Source of the DNA: Synergistaceae bacterium
Lineage (GTDB): Bacteria > Synergistota > Synergistia > Synergistales > Aminobacteriaceae
Direction of reading: 5' to 3'
DNA length: 56,278 bases
Assembly (NCBI GenBank): GCA_017443985.1
Contig: JAFSXR010000065.1
Coordinates: 1-56,278, forward strand
In this document: positions 34,088 through 42,307 of the stretch, one piece after another
Layout of the letters: each line of letters begins with the position of its first letter
Numbering within the stretch: the stretch's first letter is position 1
Notes under the pieces: generated by a model
What the model was told of the DNA's origin: nothing
Seen by the model: the letters and a program-made list of their open reading frames with translations, nothing else
The model's database searches: none
Program-made: the position numbers and the translations under genes

Positions 34088-34133
34088 ATACTGCATAGCG
34101 TAGCCGTGTCAGGTACGTATGCAGTTTTTTTAG
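34088..34133. terminator. Hairpin terminator between the small 34153 gene and the methyltransferase gene
   Basis: ACTGCATA-G-CGTA pairs with TACGTATGCAGT (one bulge) with A or T runs on both outer sides, so it can work in both directions. Confidence 0.7.
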
Positions 34134-34152
34134 AAAAGGCTATGGGAATTAT

Positions 34153-34488
34153 TTACGCTAAAGCCTCTTTGTTTTCGTAAATTTTCGAGCCTGCCTGACT
34201 CGCCGGGCAGAAGCAATATTTTTCGCCCTTTGCTTTTAATTCGTTGCCGAGTTTCACCATGTTAGCGGCCTGTTCAGCTCCGAAAATATTTTTGCCCATG
34301 TCCGAATTAGCAAGTGCTATTGTCTCGTCGATGCTGTTCACGTGAGTTTCAAGAACTTTTATTAATGCGTCGGCGGCGGTTTTGTCCTGCTTAGCGAGGT
34401 ACGCTTCGGCGGCTGATTTTACTTCTGCATTGCATGAAGGCGCGGCGATGAGTTCCTTTACCTTTTCAATAATTTCATTTTTCGTCAT
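34153..34488 (-). CDS. Conserved small protein, unknown
   Basis: 111 residues, helical, cytosolic, alanine- and lysine-rich. It begins KNEIIEKVKELIAAPSCNAEV and has a YCFCPA motif near residues 92-97; similar short proteins in anaerobes are sometimes mislabelled as Hsp90-like, but no chaperone domain is visible. It has a strong AGGAGG, an extended -10 promoter and its own terminator, so it is an expressed single-gene unit. Function unknown. Confidence 0.7.
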   Translation of the reverse strand: MTKNEIIEKVKELIAAPSCNAEVKSAAEAYLAKQDKTAADALIKVLETHVNSIDETIALANSDMGKNIFGAEQAANMVKLGNELKAKGEKYCFCPASQAGSKIYENKEALA

Positions 34489-34517
34489 GAAAAATTCCTC
34501 CTTAAAAAATTTTTTTT

Positions 34518-34526
34518 AATATACCA
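34518..34526 (-). promoter_or_regulatory. Extended -10 promoter for the 34153-34488 gene
   Basis: Minus strand TGGTATATT lies 30 bases before the start codon, separated from AGGAGG by an A8T6 palindrome. Confidence 0.45.
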
Positions 34527-34642
34527 CAAACTTTAATTATTCCGTGATAAATATAATAGCGGTTAGTGAAATTGCTGAAAAAATTTTTAGCAAAATTCGC
34601 AAAATAAAATTAAAAAAGTTAATTAGGGAAGGACATTTTATT

Positions 34643-35614
34643 ATGGCAGACAGAATAGAAAAAATCGGAGTGATAGGGGTCGGGCATTTAGGCCAGCATC
34701 ACGCGAGGATATACACAGAACTTCTTGACGCAAGGCTTGTGGGCGTGGCCGACAGCGATTTAGACCGCGCAAAATTCATCGGGGAGCATCTCGGCGTTCC
34801 TGCTTACAGTTCGCTGGAAGAACTCATAAAAAGAAAATCGCCTGACGCTATCTCTGTTGTTGTGCCGACAAGCCAGCATTATGAAATTGCAAAGAAAGCA
34901 TTAGAGGCCGGAATACATGTCCTTGTCGAAAAACCCGTTACTATAAAACCGGAAGAGGCCGGAGAACTTTTAGAGATTGCCGACAGAAAAAATCTCGTGC
35001 TTCAGGTCGGCCATATAGAACGCTTCAACAGTGCAATACGTTATATTTCGCAAATTCAGTGTAACCCTGTTTATTTAGACTCGAGACGCACGGCTCCGTT
35101 CAGTCCAAGAATTAACGATGTCGGAGTAGTCTTGGATTTAATGATTCATGACATTGATATAGTGATGTCGCTCGTGCCCTCAAAAATTTCAAAAATTGCC
35201 GCGACTGGCGCGTGTGTTTTCACGGACCATGAAGATATCGCCGACGCTCAAATTACTTTTGAGAACGGAGTAGTAGCTCATATACTCGTGAGCCGTTGTG
35301 CGGAGAAAAAATGCCGTCAGCTTGAAATAGTCGAACGCGAGAGACAGATTACTATCAACTACGAGCTTCAGACTGTGCAAATTTCGCGCTGCGTCAACAA
35401 TCCCGAAGGCCAAGTCGAAATTCGCGAAGTTCCTGTTTTCCCGAAGAGCGAGCCGCTTAAATTAGAGCTTGCTGATTTCGTCCGCTGTGTGAAAGAAAAA
35501 AGGCCGCCCATTGTCGGAGGCAGAGACGGCAAAAAAGCATTGGAAGTCGCCGTAGAAATTCTAAGGCAGATTCACGGGGGAAATAACGGTCAGTCGATAC
35601 AGAGAGCAATATAA
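34643..35614 (+). CDS. Gfo/Idh/MocA family oxidoreductase (GnnA-like?)
   Basis: 323 residues from the ATG at 34643, which has GGGAAGGA 8-9 bases upstream; the open frame begins earlier but without a ribosome-binding site. Rossmann motif GVIGVGHLGQHHARIY (about 8-23), the family EKPV motif near residue 98 with its catalytic lysine, and VGHIERFN near 130. GHxERFN is typical of the sugar dehydrogenases found beside lipid A genes, such as UDP-GlcNAc 3-dehydrogenase (GnnA). No lpx gene is in the window, so the substrate is inference. Confidence 0.82.
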   Translation: MADRIEKIGVIGVGHLGQHHARIYTELLDARLVGVADSDLDRAKFIGEHLGVPAYSSLEELIKRKSPDAISVVVPTSQHYEIAKKALEAGIHVLVEKPVTIKPEEAGELLEIADRKNLVLQVGHIERFNSAIRYISQIQCNPVYLDSRRTAPFSPRINDVGVVLDLMIHDIDIVMSLVPSKISKIAATGACVFTDHEDIADAQITFENGVVAHILVSRCAEKKCRQLEIVERERQITINYELQTVQISRCVNNPEGQVEIREVPVFPKSEPLKLELADFVRCVKEKRPPIVGGRDGKKALEVAVEILRQIHGGNNGQSIQRAI

Positions 35615-35630
35615 AAATATAAAAAAAAAT

Positions 35631-35726
35631 TGTCCGGTATTCAATGGCACCCGGAGAATTTTGCTTAGTGCTGCTTCCTTCCAGACCTGACACGATTCAC
35701 AAACCTCCGCCGCATTGAGCCGGACG
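35631..35726 (-). ncRNA. ffs: Signal recognition particle RNA, small bacterial type (4.5S)
   Basis: Minus strand, about 95 bases. The ends pair (GTCCGG at 35725-35720 with CCGGAC at 35637-35632), and the apical part has the invariant GTCAGGTCTGGAAGGAAGCA, the Ffh-binding loop with GGAAG tetraloop region. A run of T follows (35629-35621 as A on plus), giving an intrinsic end. The -10 box lies just upstream and overlaps the end of hemW. Confidence 0.93.
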
Positions 35727-35731
35727 CAAGT

Positions 35732-35740
35732 ATTCTATCA
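35732..35740 (-). promoter_or_regulatory. Extended -10 promoter of the SRP RNA, overlapping the hemW stop codon
   Basis: Minus strand TGATAGAAT, 6 bases before the RNA 5' end. The TGA is the hemW stop codon. Confidence 0.6.
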
Positions 35741-36835
35741 TAAATCCATTAATTCACACCATATTGAATTTCCAAGTCTCATGCCGCGAGGACTCAAAGC
35801 TATTCGTTCTGGCGACTTTATAAATAAATCGTCAGGCATTGAGTCTAAGATTTTTTCAGCTTCGGGCAAAAGATTTCCGCGCTTTATTCCCCATTTCGTT
35901 CGCAACGATAAAATCGCAAGCTCTATGGATTTTTCACGCAGCGTTAATTTTTCCCTTTCAATCAATAATTCTTCAGGAAAATTTTTTTGAGCAGCATAAA
36001 AATATTTTTCGAGCGTGTCAGGATTTTTATAGCGAACGCCGTTAATATAGCTGACTGCTGACGGGCCAAGCGCGATGACGTTTTCCTGATGCCAGTATGC
36101 AATATTATGCAGACACTCTTGGCCTTCGGGAGCAAAATTTGAAATCTCGTACTGCAAAAAATTTTTTCGCGGCAAAAAAAATTGAGCGTAACGATAAAAT
36201 TTATAGCCGTCCTCGTTAAGTTCTTCGTTATTATATTTTTTTCCGAGCGGCGTATCAGGTTCGAGCGTTAATTGATAAGTCGAAACGTGCCCGGCGAATT
36301 TTATAACGTTCTTCAAAGAATTTGCCCACGTTCTTAAATTCTGTCCGGGAATTGCAAAAATTAAATCACAGCTTAAAAATAATTTTGAATTTTTCACAAG
36401 TTCCATAGCCTGTAAAGCCTTTTTAGAATTATGAAGGCGGCCTAAAATTTTTAGCTCGTCATCGTTGAGGCTCTGAACGCCCAAGCTGATACGGGTAAAA
36501 TTATTTTCAGAAAAAAATTTTACATGCTCATGAGTTAAAGAATTGGGATTAGCCTCGCTCGTAGCTTCGATTAAATCTTCTAGAGAAAAATATTTATTGA
36601 CTATCTCAAAAAGTTTTCGCCACTGTGAAATATTTAAGACGGTCGGAGTTCCGCCGCCGATGTAAAGAGTTTTGATTTTTATTTTTTCGCCGTTAAGATA
36701 AAAATATTTTTTAGCTTCGACTTCAAGAGCTTCGAGCCAAGAATTTATTTTGCTGCTGCGCCCTGCGACACTGTAAAAAGAACAATAGCCGCATTTTTTT
36801 TCACAGAAGGGGACGTGAATGTACAATCCATTCAT
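35738..36835 (-). CDS. hemW: Radical SAM heme chaperone HemW
   Basis: 365 residues. The start YIHVPFCEKKCGYCSF gives the CxxxCxxC cluster (Cys11, Cys15, Cys18). GGGTPTVL and NPNSLTHEHVKFFSENNFTRISLGVQS follow, and the C-terminal HemW domain ends the protein. HemN, the anaerobic coproporphyrinogen oxidase, is longer and has other residues, so HemW (heme delivery) is preferred. It lies downstream of the defence cassette that separates it from lepA. Confidence 0.92.
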   Translation of the reverse strand: MNGLYIHVPFCEKKCGYCSFYSVAGRSSKINSWLEALEVEAKKYFYLNGEKIKIKTLYIGGGTPTVLNISQWRKLFEIVNKYFSLEDLIEATSEANPNSLTHEHVKFFSENNFTRISLGVQSLNDDELKILGRLHNSKKALQAMELVKNSKLFLSCDLIFAIPGQNLRTWANSLKNVIKFAGHVSTYQLTLEPDTPLGKKYNNEELNEDGYKFYRYAQFFLPRKNFLQYEISNFAPEGQECLHNIAYWHQENVIALGPSAVSYINGVRYKNPDTLEKYFYAAQKNFPEELLIEREKLTLREKSIELAILSLRTKWGIKRGNLLPEAEKILDSMPDDLFIKSPERIALSPRGMRLGNSIWCELMDL

Positions 36836-36852
36836 AATCGCTTCTCTTATCG

Positions 36853-37194
36853 CTAAAAAGCAGTGTCAAGTATTTTTAACAACTCTTTTTTTAGTTCAGG
36901 CAAATCAATTATAATCGTATTATAAACGTCTTCCATTCTAAGCGTCTGATAAGCATGTGCCGCAATATCTCTCATTCCTGCAATGGCTTTCCATGAGATG
37001 TGGTTATATTTCGTCCTTGTCTCTTCCGTAATATTTTTTACAAGTTCTCCGATGTTAATAACCGTCATTGCACACGCCCTTTTTAGTTTTTCATCGACAA
37101 GAAAATCTTTTAATGATGTATCAGCAAGCATTTCCATGCAAATATCCGTTTCAGATATAATCTTATTAAAGATAATATGATCCCTACGCCGCAT
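36853..37194 (-). CDS. hepT: HEPN-domain toxin HepT (DUF86)
   Basis: 113 residues from the ATG at 37194, which has AAGGAG 10 bases upstream; a longer TTG frame (37221) overlaps the partner more and lacks a site. The HEPN ribonuclease motif R-x4-H-x-Y is intact: Arg75, His80 and Tyr82 in MRDIAAHAY. In characterised HepT/MntA pairs the toxin cleaves RNA and is silenced when MntA adds AMP to the motif tyrosine. It overlaps mntA by 11 bases, as expected for a toxin-antitoxin pair, and follows it in the transcript. Confidence 0.88.
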   Translation of the reverse strand: MRRRDHIIFNKIISETDICMEMLADTSLKDFLVDEKLKRACAMTVINIGELVKNITEETRTKYNHISWKAIAGMRDIAAHAYQTLRMEDVYNTIIIDLPELKKELLKILDTAF

Positions 37195-37465
37195 AAATTT
37201 CAATCTCCTTATCAATTTCAAGCATGTCAGTATCTCTCAAAGGGCCGTGAATTATGTCAACACTTGTTTTTAATATACTTTCAAGTCTTTCTTTCAAAAG
37301 TCCGAGTGTTATAAGTGTTACAGGCGTGTTAAATTCTATTATCAAATCTACATCACTTTCAGCACTAAAAGAACCATTAGCACGAGAGCCGAAAAGTACG
37401 GCCCTCTTTATGGAAAAATCTGCCGATGCTGTTGCAACGGCTGATTTAATATCATCAATATTCAT
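37184..37465 (-). CDS. mntA: MntA-type nucleotidyltransferase antitoxin
   Basis: 93 residues, minimal nucleotidyltransferase. The motif GS-x10-DxD is complete: Gly26, Ser27, Asp38 and Asp40 in LFGSRANGSFSAESDVDLI. The family AMPylates the HepT toxin. The gene sits between the second DNA methyltransferase and hepT, in the cassette between lepA and hemW. Confidence 0.88.
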   Translation of the reverse strand: MNIDDIKSAVATASADFSIKRAVLFGSRANGSFSAESDVDLIIEFNTPVTLITLGLLKERLESILKTSVDIIHGPLRDTDMLEIDKEIEIYAA

Positions 37466-37508
37466 TTATTCTTCCCACCCGTATTCATAATTTATCCTTT
37501 AATAAAAA

Positions 37509-38609
37509 TTAACAATTTACAGCGATAAATGTATATTCACCGACATTATTTTCACGAATTATTTTTATTGCGGCTTCGGACTTGTCAACGCCGATCCATC
37601 TGCGGCCAAGAGCATTAGCGCAAACAAGAGCCGCACCGCTTCCTGCAAAACAATCAAGAACAATGCTGTTACTTAACGAAGACTGCGCGATAATTAATTT
37701 CAGCATATCGTGATTTTTTTCAGTAGGGTAAACAGGATATTGAGGGTCTTTGAACGTCCAGACATCTTGAATTTTTTTGCCGCAGTGTTCGTCTGCAAAT
37801 TTTTTAATTCTAGGGTTGCCGTTTGAAGACCACTCTATTTTCCCCTCTGCATCGAGTTTATCAAATTCTGCCGGATTTGTCCGCCAATGCCGCCCGGCCG
37901 GGACTTGAATATTTCGCCACGCTTGGCCTGTAATGCCGTCTTTAGTTTCGCCCGGAGCATGAAGAGGGATTGTCGTGTATCGTCTGCCGCTGCTGTCAAT
38001 TTTGGGGAATTTTTTTATAATCTCGTCTTCGATTAAAGATTCTTTAATGTCGTTCCAAATATTTTGTTGAGAATTTTTTGCGTAAAACAAAATCATATCT
38101 TTTTCATTTCCCCAAGCCCTTCGGTGAAATTTTTTCGGATTAGATTTAATTCTGGCAATATCGTTTTTGAAATTATCTGCGCCGAAAATTTCATCAAGAA
38201 TAATTTTGATATAGTGGCCTGTCTTTGAGTCTATGTGAAGATATAAAGAGCCTTTTTCAGATAAAAGTTCATGAATCAAAATCAGACGCTCCCACATGAA
38301 AGCTAAAAATTTTTCTAACGGCATTTTGTCGCTATAGGCTTTTGATTTTTTAATTGAGCTTATAGTGTTTGCTCGCCCGTCTGAAATAAAAAAATCCTGC
38401 ATAGTGTTGAAAGGCGGATCAATATAAACTAAATCAATTTTTCTGCTGTACTTTTTTAACATTAACGATAATGCTAAAAAATTTTCAGACTGAAACAAAA
38501 TATTTCCAGCTTCAGGCAATTCAATATTATTAAAACTTTTTGCTGTCCTTTCTGCTTTATATAAAACATCGGCGTGTAAAAATTTTTTTTCAAAATTAAG
38601 CATTAACAT
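37509..38609 (-). CDS. Site-specific DNA methyltransferase (type II/III Mod-like, DPPF motif)
   Basis: 366 residues, beta-class order: motif IV DPPF at 64-67 (VYIDPPFNT) and motif I near 323 (VLDCFAGSGAALVCANALGRRW). DPPF/Y suggests N6-adenine methylation. The central region (about 165-290) includes NPKKFHRRAWGNEKDMILFY and GRHWRTNP, as in Mod-type enzymes. It starts 3 bases after the stop of the restriction gene before it, so the two form one unit. Specificity unknown. Confidence 0.88.
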   Translation of the reverse strand: MLMLNFEKKFLHADVLYKAERTAKSFNNIELPEAGNILFQSENFLALSLMLKKYSRKIDLVYIDPPFNTMQDFFISDGRANTISSIKKSKAYSDKMPLEKFLAFMWERLILIHELLSEKGSLYLHIDSKTGHYIKIILDEIFGADNFKNDIARIKSNPKKFHRRAWGNEKDMILFYAKNSQQNIWNDIKESLIEDEIIKKFPKIDSSGRRYTTIPLHAPGETKDGITGQAWRNIQVPAGRHWRTNPAEFDKLDAEGKIEWSSNGNPRIKKFADEHCGKKIQDVWTFKDPQYPVYPTEKNHDMLKLIIAQSSLSNSIVLDCFAGSGAALVCANALGRRWIGVDKSEAAIKIIRENNVGEYTFIAVNC

Positions 38610-38612
38610 TTT

Positions 38613-39413
38613 TTACAGCGAATATAAAAACTCACGAAGAACAAGAGCAGAGAATATATTATCTTTGCGATGATTAATAATATATTCGTGCATTTTATTT
38701 CTGCCTTTTATGTAAAGCACGCCGTCAAGAATTGCAACAGGTATAACCTCATTTTCAATTTGTTTTTTACCTTTGAAGCTATGAATTGAGCTTAAAGCAT
38801 CCTCAAATTGAGCGTTTTGATGTCCGCCGAAATCTGTTAAAAATTTAGCTTCACCCACAATATATCTACTATTGAACTTCGCTAAAAAATCAACGCCCTT
38901 ATCGCGTATAAAGCCTAAATAATCTCTTGCGAAAATCTGCATGGCACTATCCGAAGAATTTAATATGCAATTTATATTTGAACTTAAAAATTCATCAGCG
39001 TCTTTCAAAATTGGAACGCCGATTGTATTTTTCTGAATCCAGTTTTTGAAAAGCGGCCCGATTTGTCTGTTAGTTTCTTTAGGGTTCGTACATTTTTCAA
39101 TAATTGTTTCAAGTCCCATTTGATATAAATTTCCGGCTATGCGGTTGACAGTCTGGGGATTTCTGGTTATTGCGTCCCTGTCATGACGCAAAAACGGAAT
39201 ATAAGAGTCCTTTAATGGAAAAAGCTCGGCTTCTAAAAGCGTTTGTATAAGTTGAACATTATCGCGCTGTTCATAAGCTGACGAAATTTTATCAATCTGT
39301 ATTTTAGAAAGTTCGCGCCGCAAATTTGGATTTAACGGATAAACTTTGAAAAGTTCGTCCAAATAATTTCTCTGCTGTGCAAACTCGATACTTTGCTTAG
39401 TCCAGTGATTCAT
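38613..39413 (-). CDS. Type II restriction endonuclease (Tsp45I-like?)
   Basis: 266 residues. A PD-(D/E)xK-type site is visible as Asp175, Glu188 and Lys190 in KGVDFLAKF..YIVGEAKFLTD. The combination of an N-terminal helical part (WTKQSIEFAQQRNYLDELFKVYP) and this core recalls the Tsp45I family (GTSAC), but that is from memory and not verified. Its ATG directly follows the lepA stop codon, with AGGAAA in the lepA end, so translation is probably coupled to lepA. The paired methylase follows by 3 bases. Restriction before methylation in the transcript is a less common order. Confidence 0.78.
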   Translation of the reverse strand: MNHWTKQSIEFAQQRNYLDELFKVYPLNPNLRRELSKIQIDKISSAYEQRDNVQLIQTLLEAELFPLKDSYIPFLRHDRDAITRNPQTVNRIAGNLYQMGLETIIEKCTNPKETNRQIGPLFKNWIQKNTIGVPILKDADEFLSSNINCILNSSDSAMQIFARDYLGFIRDKGVDFLAKFNSRYIVGEAKFLTDFGGHQNAQFEDALSSIHSFKGKKQIENEVIPVAILDGVLYIKGRNKMHEYIINHRKDNIFSALVLREFLYSL

Positions 39414-41219
39414 TTATTTTTCCTGCCCGTCAACCTGCATAAAAGCCAAGAATGCTTCTTGAGGTATTGCAACTTTTCCGATCTGCTTCATGCGTTTCTT
39501 GCCTTCTTTCTGTTTTTCTAATAATTTTCTTTTTCGCGTTATGTCTCCGCCGTAGCACTTTGCTAAAACATCTTTTCTTAATGCTTTGACGTTTACCCTG
39601 ACAATGACGCGTCGGCCGATTGAAGCCTGTATAGGAATTTCAAATAACTGGCTGGGAATTAGCTCTTTTAATTTCGTAACGACCGCATGACCGCGATTAT
39701 AGGCTTGGTCTTTGTGGCATATAAAAGAAAATGCGTCAGCCGCCTCGCCGTTCACTAAAATATCAACGCGGACTAACTCGCTTGCGCGCAGTCCTATTAA
39801 TTCATAATCGAGTGAAGCATAGCCGCGAGTTTGTGATTTTAATTTGTCGTGGAAGTCAACAATAAATTCTGACAGCGGCATCTCGTAAACAAGCCTCACC
39901 CTTTCGGGCGTTATATAGTCCATTGATTTATAAGTTCCCCGTTTGTCTTGAACTAACTGCATGACGCGCCCCGTAAATTCTGATGGCATGAAAACAGAAA
40001 GTTTTATGTAAGGCTCCCGGATTTCTTCAATTTCTGAAGGGTCTGGAAAATCTGACGGGCGATGGGCCTCGATAATTTCTCCTGAAGATTTAACGACTTC
40101 ATAAATAACGTTCGGAGCAGTTGCAACTAATTCAACGCCGTACTCCTCGCGCAGTCTTTCTCTTACCACGCCCATGTGAAGAAGGCCAAGAAAACCGCAT
40201 CTGAAACCGAAGCCCAACGCTTCCGAACTTTCAGGCTCGTAAGTTACTGCGCTGTCATTGAGGCATAATTTTTCCAGAGCGTCTCTTAATTGCGGATAGT
40301 TATCCCTCTCAACGGGATAGAAACCGCAGAAAACAACACTCTTAACTTTTTTATAACCCGACAGCGGCGCGTCCGCAGGGTTGTCAGCGTCAGTGATTGT
40401 GTCGCCGACCTGAGCTTCTGCCAAAGTTTTTATGCTCGCAGTGATGTAACCGACTTCGCCGGCTTTTAATTCTTTAACGGGAGTGAAACCGGGCTTAAAA
40501 ACTCCGACCTCATTAACAGGATAATTTATCCCGTTAGCCATGAATAAAATATTCTGCCCTGTCTTTATGCTTCCGTTCACAACACGGACGTAGCAAATTA
40601 CTCCGCGATAATTATCGTAAACTGAGTCAAAAATTAACGCCTGCAACGGTAAATTTTCATTGCCGCTTGGAGCAGGAATTTCTTTAACTATTTTTTCTAA
40701 AATTTCATTAACGCCTTCGCCCGTTTTCGCGCTTGTCAGTACAGCGTCGGAAGCGTCAAGCCCAACTACGTCGGAAATTTCCTGTTTAGCGTTGTCGGGC
40801 CTTGCTGAGGGCAAATCGATTTTATTAATTACGGGTAAAATTTCGAGCCCCTGTTCGATAGCCTGATAAGCATTAGCGACGGTTTGAGCCTCAACTCCCT
40901 GCGAAGCGTCAACAACTAACAACGCCCCCTCACACGCGGCGAGCGAACGCGAAACTTCATAAGCGAAATCAACGTGTCCGGGGGTGTCGATTAAATTCAG
41001 GATATATTTATTTCCGTCCTGCGCTGTGTAATCCATGCGAACCGGGACAAGTTTTATTGTTATTCCGCGCTCGCGTTCAAGGGTCAGGCTGTCTAAAATC
41101 TGCGCTTTCATGTCGCGGCTTGCTATTGTTCCCGTAGCTTCTAAAAGTCTATCAGCAAGCGTAGATTTTCCGTGATCTATGTGAGCAATTATGCAAAAAT
41201 TTCGTATGTTATTATTCAT
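39414..41219 (-). CDS. lepA: Elongation factor 4 (LepA)
   Basis: 601 residues, full length. GTPase of the ribosome. G1 [20 protein letters not shown]3 DTPGHVDF, G4 NKIDLP, and the LepA-specific C-terminal domain ([15 protein letters not shown], ending [20 protein letters not shown]). Starts 3 bases after the GIY-YIG gene and abuts the restriction gene. Confidence 0.96.
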   Translation of the reverse strand: MNNNIRNFCIIAHIDHGKSTLADRLLEATGTIASRDMKAQILDSLTLERERGITIKLVPVRMDYTAQDGNKYILNLIDTPGHVDFAYEVSRSLAACEGALLVVDASQGVEAQTVANAYQAIEQGLEILPVINKIDLPSARPDNAKQEISDVVGLDASDAVLTSAKTGEGVNEILEKIVKEIPAPSGNENLPLQALIFDSVYDNYRGVICYVRVVNGSIKTGQNILFMANGINYPVNEVGVFKPGFTPVKELKAGEVGYITASIKTLAEAQVGDTITDADNPADAPLSGYKKVKSVVFCGFYPVERDNYPQLRDALEKLCLNDSAVTYEPESSEALGFGFRCGFLGLLHMGVVRERLREEYGVELVATAPNVIYEVVKSSGEIIEAHRPSDFPDPSEIEEIREPYIKLSVFMPSEFTGRVMQLVQDKRGTYKSMDYITPERVRLVYEMPLSEFIVDFHDKLKSQTRGYASLDYELIGLRASELVRVDILVNGEAADAFSFICHKDQAYNRGHAVVTKLKELIPSQLFEIPIQASIGRRVIVRVNVKALRKDVLAKCYGGDITRKRKLLEKQKEGKKRMKQIGKVAIPQEAFLAFMQVDGQEK

Positions 41220-41222
41220 GTC

Positions 41223-42095
41223 TTAAATTAATAAATCTCTGAGTTTCACTTCTTCTTTTTCTGAAAGCCAGCAGTCATTCCCGTTAGCTGAAGTTCCGAT
41301 TAAAAACTCTGCTGCAAAACTTTGCGAAGGGAACGAAACTTCTTCCAGTAAAACGCGATCGACAAGTATTCCCTTCTCTTCGAGTTCTTTGCGCCTACCG
41401 ATAACCCTTTGAGAAGCAGGAAATTTAGGAGAGACTTCTTCAGATACAACAGACTCTGGTTCCAGTATCGTTTCTCTTGTATCTTCATTGCCAGTGTGAA
41501 TGCGGATTTTTGCTTTACCATATGCACCTCTTTTTACATTTTTGCAATGAAACTCTTCAATGATGCTTTGCACGGTTTTTTGGGGCGATTTTTTTCCCCT
41601 GTTTTTATTAAAAATAGAGATATACCACATCATGTCATCAAGGTAATAATTGCATGCTTGAAGCTGAATGAAGTTAAGGTGATAATGTTCTCTGCGGTAT
41701 TTGGCATTGCAATTCTCTTTAGACGGATTTTTCGTCCAGCATTTTGAAAAATTCGCATCAGCATACTCACAAAGCGCGTTTTCAAGAAAAAGTAATTCAT
41801 TTTCGCTTATTGTGTTTTTCCACGAAAATGCTAAAACAGAATGCCACATTGAATCAATTTTATCTGAATGAGGCCTCATGATTCTATTTTCAATGCTATC
41901 AATGCCTGCTTCTCCAACGTAAACTTCATCATCGCCTATAAGCAGAAAATAAATGCCTTGTTTTTTTAATTCATTTGAAAAATTTTTCACGTCCTCTTTT
42001 TTTACGTGCACCGCTTTGATATTTGACGCAACACTTTCCATTATGACTGCTCCGTCATATGTCCCATTATCTAAATAAATCATCAGTTTTTCCAT
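41223..42095 (-). CDS. GIY-YIG nuclease-fold protein with C-terminal DUF4357
   Basis: 290 residues. The GIY-YIG core is seen as GIY at 47-49, YVG at 59-61 and an arginine at 71 (QGIYFLLIGDDEVYVGEAG...NR). About 75-180 is a helical insert, and 250-290 resembles DUF4357 (AAEFLIGTSANGNDCWLS). Such proteins occur near restriction or phage-defence loci and as stand-alone nucleases. Here it leads the lepA transcript. GAGAGGA lies 11 bases upstream. Catalytic glutamate not located with certainty; function unknown. Confidence 0.75.
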   Translation of the reverse strand: MEKLMIYLDNGTYDGAVIMESVASNIKAVHVKKEDVKNFSNELKKQGIYFLLIGDDEVYVGEAGIDSIENRIMRPHSDKIDSMWHSVLAFSWKNTISENELLFLENALCEYADANFSKCWTKNPSKENCNAKYRREHYHLNFIQLQACNYYLDDMMWYISIFNKNRGKKSPQKTVQSIIEEFHCKNVKRGAYGKAKIRIHTGNEDTRETILEPESVVSEEVSPKFPASQRVIGRRKELEEKGILVDRVLLEEVSFPSQSFAAEFLIGTSANGNDCWLSEKEEVKLRDLLI

Positions 42096-42193
42096 TCTAA
42101 AAGATCCTCTCGTTTTACTTCTTGAATGCCTATTATATGTATTTTATAATACCACAGTAACGGTTTCTAGGACTGGCGGTAAAGATTTGTCTC

Positions 42194-42205
42194 TTAATTC
42201 CTAAC
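42194..42205. repeat. Possible degenerate TAGGAG-type repeat fragment (copy g)
   Basis: TTAATTCCTAAC on the plus strand matches the TTAATTCCTAAC of the copy near 49582. It lies in the 212-base gap between the GIY-YIG and nucleosidase genes, which otherwise shows only a possible TATAAT at about 42222. Confidence 0.4.
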
Positions 42206-42307
42206 TTTTTCCCCTTTCATGTATAATTCTGTCAGTCTTATAAAAAAATCATAAAGAACGAGGAAAAAATTTTACGGCTTTCAATAATTACTTTGGAGGG
42301 ATATTTT

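Noticed and set aside
42096..42307. tRNA or riboswitch in the gap before the nucleosidase gene
   Set aside because: No cloverleaf, CCA end or known riboswitch core can be seen; only a possible TATAAT and a weak repeat fragment.
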